This document shows, in pieces, positions 60,092 through 64,000 of a DNA stretch of 64,000 bases. Positions within the stretch are counted from its first letter, which is position 1, and each line of letters opens with the position of its first letter. Source of the stretch: Clostridia bacterium (GTDB lineage: Bacteria; Bacillota; Clostridia; Lachnospirales; Lachnospiraceae); the NCBI GenBank assembly GCA_910576205.1, contig CAJTHL010000016.1, positions 1-64,000 on the forward strand. Direction: 5' to 3'. The position numbers and the translations under genes were made by a program. The notes below the pieces were generated by a model. The model worked only from the letters and a program-made list of their open reading frames with translations, searched no databases and was not told the DNA's origin.

Positions 60092-60580
60092 TTAAATGAT
60101 TCCCTGCATGGAAAGGATAATCTGCGCGATAATGGCAGAACCCAGGTATGTACCAATCATAACCAGGAGAGCCACCAGGATTCCTCTCCAGCCGATTCTT
60201 TTAAACTCCACCCAGTCCTTGCCGATGGACACGCCCGCGTAGGCCAGTACCGGCGTAGCCGCAGGCAGAAGGCCGATCTTTCCTACCTGCTCTACCACAA
60301 CAGGGGCCATCAGCGTATTGTAGGGCATAGCCACCAGAATACCGATAACGGTAATCCAGATAGCCGTGGGAACCTTGGGAACCAGAGCACCCAGAAGCGT
60401 GCCTACAAAGGCGATTGCAAAGAGGATCAGAAGCCCCGGAAGTCCGTCCAGCACAGACACAAAGGTATCGGGATTTTTATCCGTGATGGTGTTGACCATA
60501 TTTCCTATCAGAATCAGCACGGTCATAATCACCAGAATCAAAACATATTCTGTTACTTTCTCACCTGTAAGTTTTTTCAT
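60092..60580 (-). CDS. Small membrane protein, partner of DUF3100
   Basis: 162 residues with about five TM helices (VTEYVLILVIMTVLILIG; FAIAFVGTLLGALV; LLPAATPVLAYAGVSI). It reads like the second half of a split DUF340/LysO-type or carboxylate transporter-like protein. It lies 19 nt downstream of the DUF3100 gene, so the two likely form one transporter. Confidence 0.8.
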   Translation of the reverse strand: MKKLTGEKVTEYVLILVIMTVLILIGNMVNTITDKNPDTFVSVLDGLPGLLILFAIAFVGTLLGALVPKVPTAIWITVIGILVAMPYNTLMAPVVVEQVGKIGLLPAATPVLAYAGVSIGKDWVEFKRIGWRGILVALLVMIGTYLGSAIIAQIILSMQGII

Positions 60581-60599
60581 TATTTTCTTCCCCCCAATC

Positions 60600-61400
60600 C
60601 TATTTCTCTTTTTTGCCCCTGCCGATTACCGGATACAGTTTTGTGTAAAGGAAATTACACATGGGAACACCCAGGATAACCGTCATAATAACGCCGTCTG
60701 CGTTGGACAGCACGTTACTGGTTCCCGCATAGGCGGAAATCTGCTCTGCCATCTCCGGGAAAGCCGCTGCCACGGAAGCGGAGGAAGCCGCCATCATACT
60801 GCCGCTGCCCACGCCGCAGGCCATAGCCAGGGAATAGGGGTGAAGGAGGCCTGCGCCGCCCAGGATGCTGGCCATAACGCCCATGAAGATCGTACCGATC
60901 AGCGTACCTACGATGTAGGTAACCATAACGCCGCGGAACTCTGCGGATTCGGGACCGAATTTATTGGCGATATAACCCACATTGGGCTCACGGGCGATGG
61001 AATGGGTCATACCCACGGCCTCACGGCCAAAGCCAAGAAGCAGAGCGATGGGAAGCGCCAGAATAATGGTCCCCAGATTTCCCAGCTCCTGGAGTATCAG
61101 CGCCGGGCCGGCCTGGATTACCTGATCCAGGTTGGCGCCGCTGTTTACAGCCACCTTTGCCAGGAAAATGCCGATGCCAATGACAACGAAGCTGCTGCTC
61201 AGATGAGCCTGCTCGCTCTTTACGCACTTCACCGGCTTTAACAGAAACAGGATCAGGCCAAACGCCATGGCAAACAGCATGGGAAGCAGCAGAATATTGC
61301 CCACAGGCGTCTTGATTGTGATGGTGTTAATCGCCTCACAGACGATCACCACTGCCAGAAGAATCAGATGCAGCGGCCAGTTTTTTGTTATCGCTTTCAT
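60600..61400 (-). CDS. DUF3100 membrane protein
   Basis: 266 residues with about 8 TM helices; family stretches EPNVGYIANKFGPESAEFRGV and ACGVGSGSMMAASSASVAAAFPE. Usually found with M20 amidohydrolases, hence likely an importer of an acylated amino acid or similar. It lies about 110 nt after the amidohydrolase gene. Confidence 0.85.
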   Translation of the reverse strand: MKAITKNWPLHLILLAVVIVCEAINTITIKTPVGNILLLPMLFAMAFGLILFLLKPVKCVKSEQAHLSSSFVVIGIGIFLAKVAVNSGANLDQVIQAGPALILQELGNLGTIILALPIALLLGFGREAVGMTHSIAREPNVGYIANKFGPESAEFRGVMVTYIVGTLIGTIFMGVMASILGGAGLLHPYSLAMACGVGSGSMMAASSASVAAAFPEMAEQISAYAGTSNVLSNADGVIMTVILGVPMCNFLYTKLYPVIGRGKKEK

Positions 61401-61507
61401 TCATGTCTCCTTTCCTGCCCTCCGTCTCCCCCTCAGCGGGTAAGGACACCCACAATCCTGTCGCCTGGGGATAAGAGCGCACAAGGGAATTTTCCCATCC
61501 CTCTTTC

Positions 61508-62707
61508 TTATTTTTTCAGTGTCTCTATTGCTTCAAATACGGACATGGCATAAGTGCCCGCCCCTATGGCAATACAATCCTCATCCGCCTTAAATCTGGG
61601 GCTGTGCCAGGAATACACACAGTCCTTTTCCTCGTTGCGGGTACCCAGCCAGTAGAAAAATCCCGGCACGCCGCCCTTCAGGAAATCCGAGAAATCCTCC
61701 CCGCCTGTGGAGGGCGCCGGATCCACGGGGGTTGCGCCGATACCGGTCACCGCCTTATAGGCCGTGTCGTACAGCTTCGGATTGTTCACCGTGGCCGCCA
61801 GCTCATAGAGGTACACAAAGGACCCCTCGCAGCCATAAGCCTCGGAAATACTCTTCGTAATCTCTGTAAGGCGTCTTTCCACCAGCTTCTGGGTCTCCTC
61901 CTTGTAGGCCCGGACGGTTCCATACATCTTTACCTCATCCGGCGTCACGTTGTTGGTGGTTCCCTCGCCTGCCCTTACGTTGCAGATGGAGACCACTGCG
62001 GAATCAATAGGGCTTACGTTCCGGCTCACAATGGTCTGGGCCGCCTGGATAATGGCGGCAGCAGCCACGATTGGATCCACATTCCGCTGCGGAATGCCGC
62101 CGTGACCGCCCTTTCCCTTAATGGTAAAGGTAATCCTGTCCACGGAAGCCATCAGCGGGCCGTTTTTCACCGCCACGGTGCCCACAGGAATCTCCGGGGA
62201 ATTGTGAATGCCAAAAATTGCGTCTACCTTGGGATTTTCCAGGCAGTGAAGCTTCACAAACTTCTTCGCTCCCAGGTTAACCTCCTCCGCAGGCTGGAAA
62301 ATAAATTTCACGCTGCCCTTTATTTTTTCCCTCATGGCCGCCAGAATCTGCGCGGCTCCCAGAAGGGAAGCCATATGGGTGTCATGGCCGCAGGCATGCA
62401 TCATTCCCTCTGTTTTGGAGGGATAGGGGCAGGAAGCCTCCTCCTTCACCGGGAGGGCGTCAATGTCCGCCCTAAGTCCGATGCAGGGCCCCTCCGAAGC
62501 GCCCGTAAGAAGGCCGATGACACCGGTCTCCGACCCGATATCCTGAATCTCAATCCCCCATCCGGAGAGCTTTTCTTTGATGTAAGCCGTAGTCTTATAC
62601 TCCTCAAAGCTCATCTCCGGAATCTGGTGGAGATGCCGGAACCGCTCCAGAAAATCCGGTTCAAACTCTTTCATTAGCTGTTGTACTTCACTTGCAATTT
62701 CTGACAT
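61508..62707 (-). CDS. M20-family amidohydrolase (hippurate/IAA-amino acid hydrolase type)
   Basis: 399 residues from ATG 62707 (AACAGGAGGCG upstream); the longer frame is rejected. Motifs: LHQIPEMSFEEYKT, GLRADIDALPVKE, HACGHDTHMASLLGAA, FIFQPAEEVNLGAKKF and PSTGGEDFSDFL, including the two-metal ligands and the catalytic Glu. Dimerisation domain in the middle (GHGGIPQRNVDP). It cleaves an N-acyl amino acid or peptide; the adjacent DUF3100 pair probably imports the substrate. Confidence 0.93.
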   Translation of the reverse strand: MSEIASEVQQLMKEFEPDFLERFRHLHQIPEMSFEEYKTTAYIKEKLSGWGIEIQDIGSETGVIGLLTGASEGPCIGLRADIDALPVKEEASCPYPSKTEGMMHACGHDTHMASLLGAAQILAAMREKIKGSVKFIFQPAEEVNLGAKKFVKLHCLENPKVDAIFGIHNSPEIPVGTVAVKNGPLMASVDRITFTIKGKGGHGGIPQRNVDPIVAAAAIIQAAQTIVSRNVSPIDSAVVSICNVRAGEGTTNNVTPDEVKMYGTVRAYKEETQKLVERRLTEITKSISEAYGCEGSFVYLYELAATVNNPKLYDTAYKAVTGIGATPVDPAPSTGGEDFSDFLKGGVPGFFYWLGTRNEEKDCVYSWHSPRFKADEDCIAIGAGTYAMSVFEAIETLKK

Positions 62708-62926
62708 AAATACGCCTCCTGTTTTAGTTCTGCATTCCGAAATCTTTCCAGGCCTTGTCCGGACTGACGCCGGTTCTGACTTTCGCATCTGCCACTCCCG
62801 GAGCTTTGCCTTTTACGCAAAAAACGAAGAGACAAGCAATCTTCTTACCTCCCCGTTTCTCTGTGCTTCCCGGTATATGGGTCCGCCAACCACACCCTGC
62901 CTCGGGCCGCAATTCTTCCTGCTTTA
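62708..62926 (-). other. Long 5' leader of the M20-DUF3100 operon
   Basis: About 219 nt between the promoter and the amidohydrolase. A 62-codon frame (62724-62912) ends in VADAKVRTGVSPDKAWKDFG; it has no strong ribosome site at its start and I cannot assign it. No riboswitch I know is recognisable. Confidence 0.4.
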
Positions 62927-62932
62927 TGTTGA

Positions 62933-62961
62933 ATTATAACAATTCCCCTCTGTAATGTCAA
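62933..62961 (-). promoter_or_regulatory. Consensus sigmaA promoter of the M20-DUF3100 operon
   Basis: TTGACA (62956-62961) and TATAAT (62933-62938) with exactly 17 bp between, on the minus strand. The transcript would start near 62926 and carry a leader of about 219 nt. Confidence 0.88.
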
Positions 62962-63059
62962 GAAGAATTGTGCGAAATGCCCATATGCGTCCTGTGCCTC
63001 ATCAGTCCATACATATTAAACCGCCAGCATACATAAATACAAGTTAAGTGCCGCCAGGT

Positions 63060-63869
63060 CTAATACAGCAGCCGCTCCACCCAGGTATTCTCCCCAAAAG
63101 CGCCAGATTCCCAGGCTTCTCCCAGCTTCCGGCACATATTCTTAAAGTTTCCCTTGGGGGTAAGCCTCTCCTCCGTTTCGTTGTAGGCCGCCATATCCCC
63201 GTCAATCTTCGCTATAATCTCCCGGGCCGCCGTGTCGCAGTTGTGGGTATAAATCTGGTAAAGGGGCGTATCCTCCCTGGCCTTAAAGCTTTCCATCCGC
63301 TCCTTCGCCTCCTGCCAGGCATCGTCCCCTTCCCCGCAGGCAAAGAGCTCTCCGGCAAGCTTGCCGTATTCCTCCTCCGCCTCTATATAGCAAAGGGCCT
63401 GTTCCTCCACAAGAGCATACTCCTCCCGGGATATCTCCCGCCAGAGAGCCCTGTCAAAGTTGCTGCACTCCTGGTATTCCCCTGCGGACAGCTCCCCATT
63501 CTCCAGAAACCCCTTTAAGGTCTCCCTGTCCAGGAAAAACCGTTTCATTCTTCCCATACCCTCCTTTCCCAGAAGGCATTGGAACAGATTATACTCCATG
63601 CCGTTATAGCTGAAAAGCTGCCCCTCCCGGTTTTCGTCCACCAGGAGCAAAGCGGAATGTCCCAGCCCCTTCATGCCGTCCACGTTTAAGAGGTAATAGA
63701 CCCTGCATTTCCCCTCCGGCTGCGAAGCGCATTCCCTCTTTATGTCTCCCCCGCCGCCCCACAGGGCTTTTATCGCCAGGACAAAAACAACCGCCACAAA
63801 AAGCAGTCCTAAACGGGCAGCCGGTTTTCCGGTTCTTGCTTTATTTCCTGTCCCTTTCTTCCGGCCCAT
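63060..63869 (-). CDS. Membrane-anchored protein with possible permuted papain-like fold
   Basis: 269 residues from ATG 63869 (GGAGGG six bases upstream). N-terminal TM (LLFVAVVFVLAIKALWG), then an outside domain with VYYLLNVDGMKGLGHSALLLVD (H near 67) and, near 215, IYTHNCDTAAREIIAKI (Cys). The H-before-C order and the GHSALL and NCDTAA surroundings resemble DUF4105/LRAT-like permuted NlpC/P60 enzymes; this is inference. Helical middle part. Preceded by a consensus promoter. Confidence 0.7.
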   Translation of the reverse strand: MGRKKGTGNKARTGKPAARLGLLFVAVVFVLAIKALWGGGGDIKRECASQPEGKCRVYYLLNVDGMKGLGHSALLLVDENREGQLFSYNGMEYNLFQCLLGKEGMGRMKRFFLDRETLKGFLENGELSAGEYQECSNFDRALWREISREEYALVEEQALCYIEAEEEYGKLAGELFACGEGDDAWQEAKERMESFKAREDTPLYQIYTHNCDTAAREIIAKIDGDMAAYNETEERLTPKGNFKNMCRKLGEAWESGAFGENTWVERLLY

Positions 63870-63929
63870 TCCCATCCCTCCGGTTCCTGTAAATCCGGCC
63901 GCAGGCTCCTCTTTCCATGTTTCATCCCT

Positions 63930-63958
63930 ATATTACCATTTGCGCCCTCTCCTGTCAA
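63930..63958 (-). promoter_or_regulatory. Promoter of the 63060-63869 gene
   Basis: TTGACA (63953-63958) and TAATAT (63930-63935), 17-bp spacer, minus strand. The leader is about 55 nt. The remaining 42 nt of the window show nothing I can assign. Confidence 0.8.
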
Positions 63959-64000
63959 AAGCTCCGCAGGCATAACACGGAAAAACGGCGCAGCCACGCC

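Noticed and set aside
61604..62677. 357-codon plus-strand frame opposite the M20 gene
   Set aside because: The M20 motifs on the minus strand are unambiguous; the plus frame has no motif.
62708..62926. Riboswitch in the M20 leader
   Set aside because: I could not match it to any known riboswitch core, and only a covariance search would settle it. Kept as an unexplained leader.

Overview
The window looks like chromosome from a gut-type Lachnospiraceae (Clostridium cluster XIVa, the Enterocloster/Hungatella kind of genome). This is inferred from family content: a class F flavodiiron protein, a TIGR03960/TIGR03936/RNase G cluster, a firmicute-type type VII secretion ATPase, LacI/RbsA-type sugar uptake and strong Shine-Dalgarno sequences. 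No rRNA, tRNA, CRISPR array or complete insertion sequence was seen. From about 4.8 kb past the left edge of the sugar operon to the end, almost everything is on the minus strand.

Layout. (1) 1-2.75 kb is AT-richer accessory DNA with small or decaying genes: a regulator, an alpha/beta hydrolase, fragments of a MarR-flavodoxin pair, and a metallophosphoesterase that has lost metal-ligand motifs. (2) 2.75-9.85 kb (plus strand): an OmpR-type response regulator, its kinase and an ABC/FtsX exporter, the two transcription units sharing a 32-bp promoter box; then a LytTR-type regulator with an internal deletion next to its intact GHKL kinase, and a coiled-coil protein ending in a strong terminator. 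(3) 9.9-17.6 kb: a LacI-controlled sugar ABC operon with mutarotase, RpiB/LacAB isomerase and a GATase-like protein. (4) 17.7-23.2 kb: CbiK, RidA, a decayed uroporphyrinogen-decarboxylase-like gene, a DacF-type carboxypeptidase, citrate synthase and a DUF212 membrane protein. (5) 23.3-28.5 kb: a compact FkbH-like/ACP/VOC/MBOAT/SGNH operon that looks like a surface-polymer acylation machine. (6) 28.6-32.6 kb: RNase G, the TIGR03936 protein and a TIGR03960 radical SAM protein.

(7) 32.7-57.3 kb is the centrepiece: a type VII secretion (T7SSb-like) locus of about 24 kb built around EssC (three FtsK/SpoIIIE ATPase domains and an FHA domain) and an EsaB-like protein, with five WXG100 proteins, a WXG-helical candidate effector and a DUF4176 protein. 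I find no recognisable EsaA, EssA or EssB. Instead the locus has two Ser/Thr kinases, a PP2C phosphatase, FHA proteins, VWA proteins and several zinc-ribbon/TM/TPR proteins. One kinase has the EssB-like order kinase fold-TM-helical repeats and sits next to EsaB and EssC. Short RTEIL/RTELL/KTELF motifs recur in three of the proteins and look like phosphothreonine docking sites for the FHA domains. This suggests a T7SS gated by threonine phosphorylation, comparable in logic to the PpkA/PppA/Fha control of T6SS.

(8) 57.3-64 kb: a class F flavodiiron NADH:O2 reductase, an operon of M20 amidohydrolase plus DUF3100 and a small membrane partner behind a consensus promoter, and a membrane-anchored protein with H and C motifs suggestive of a permuted papain-like fold.
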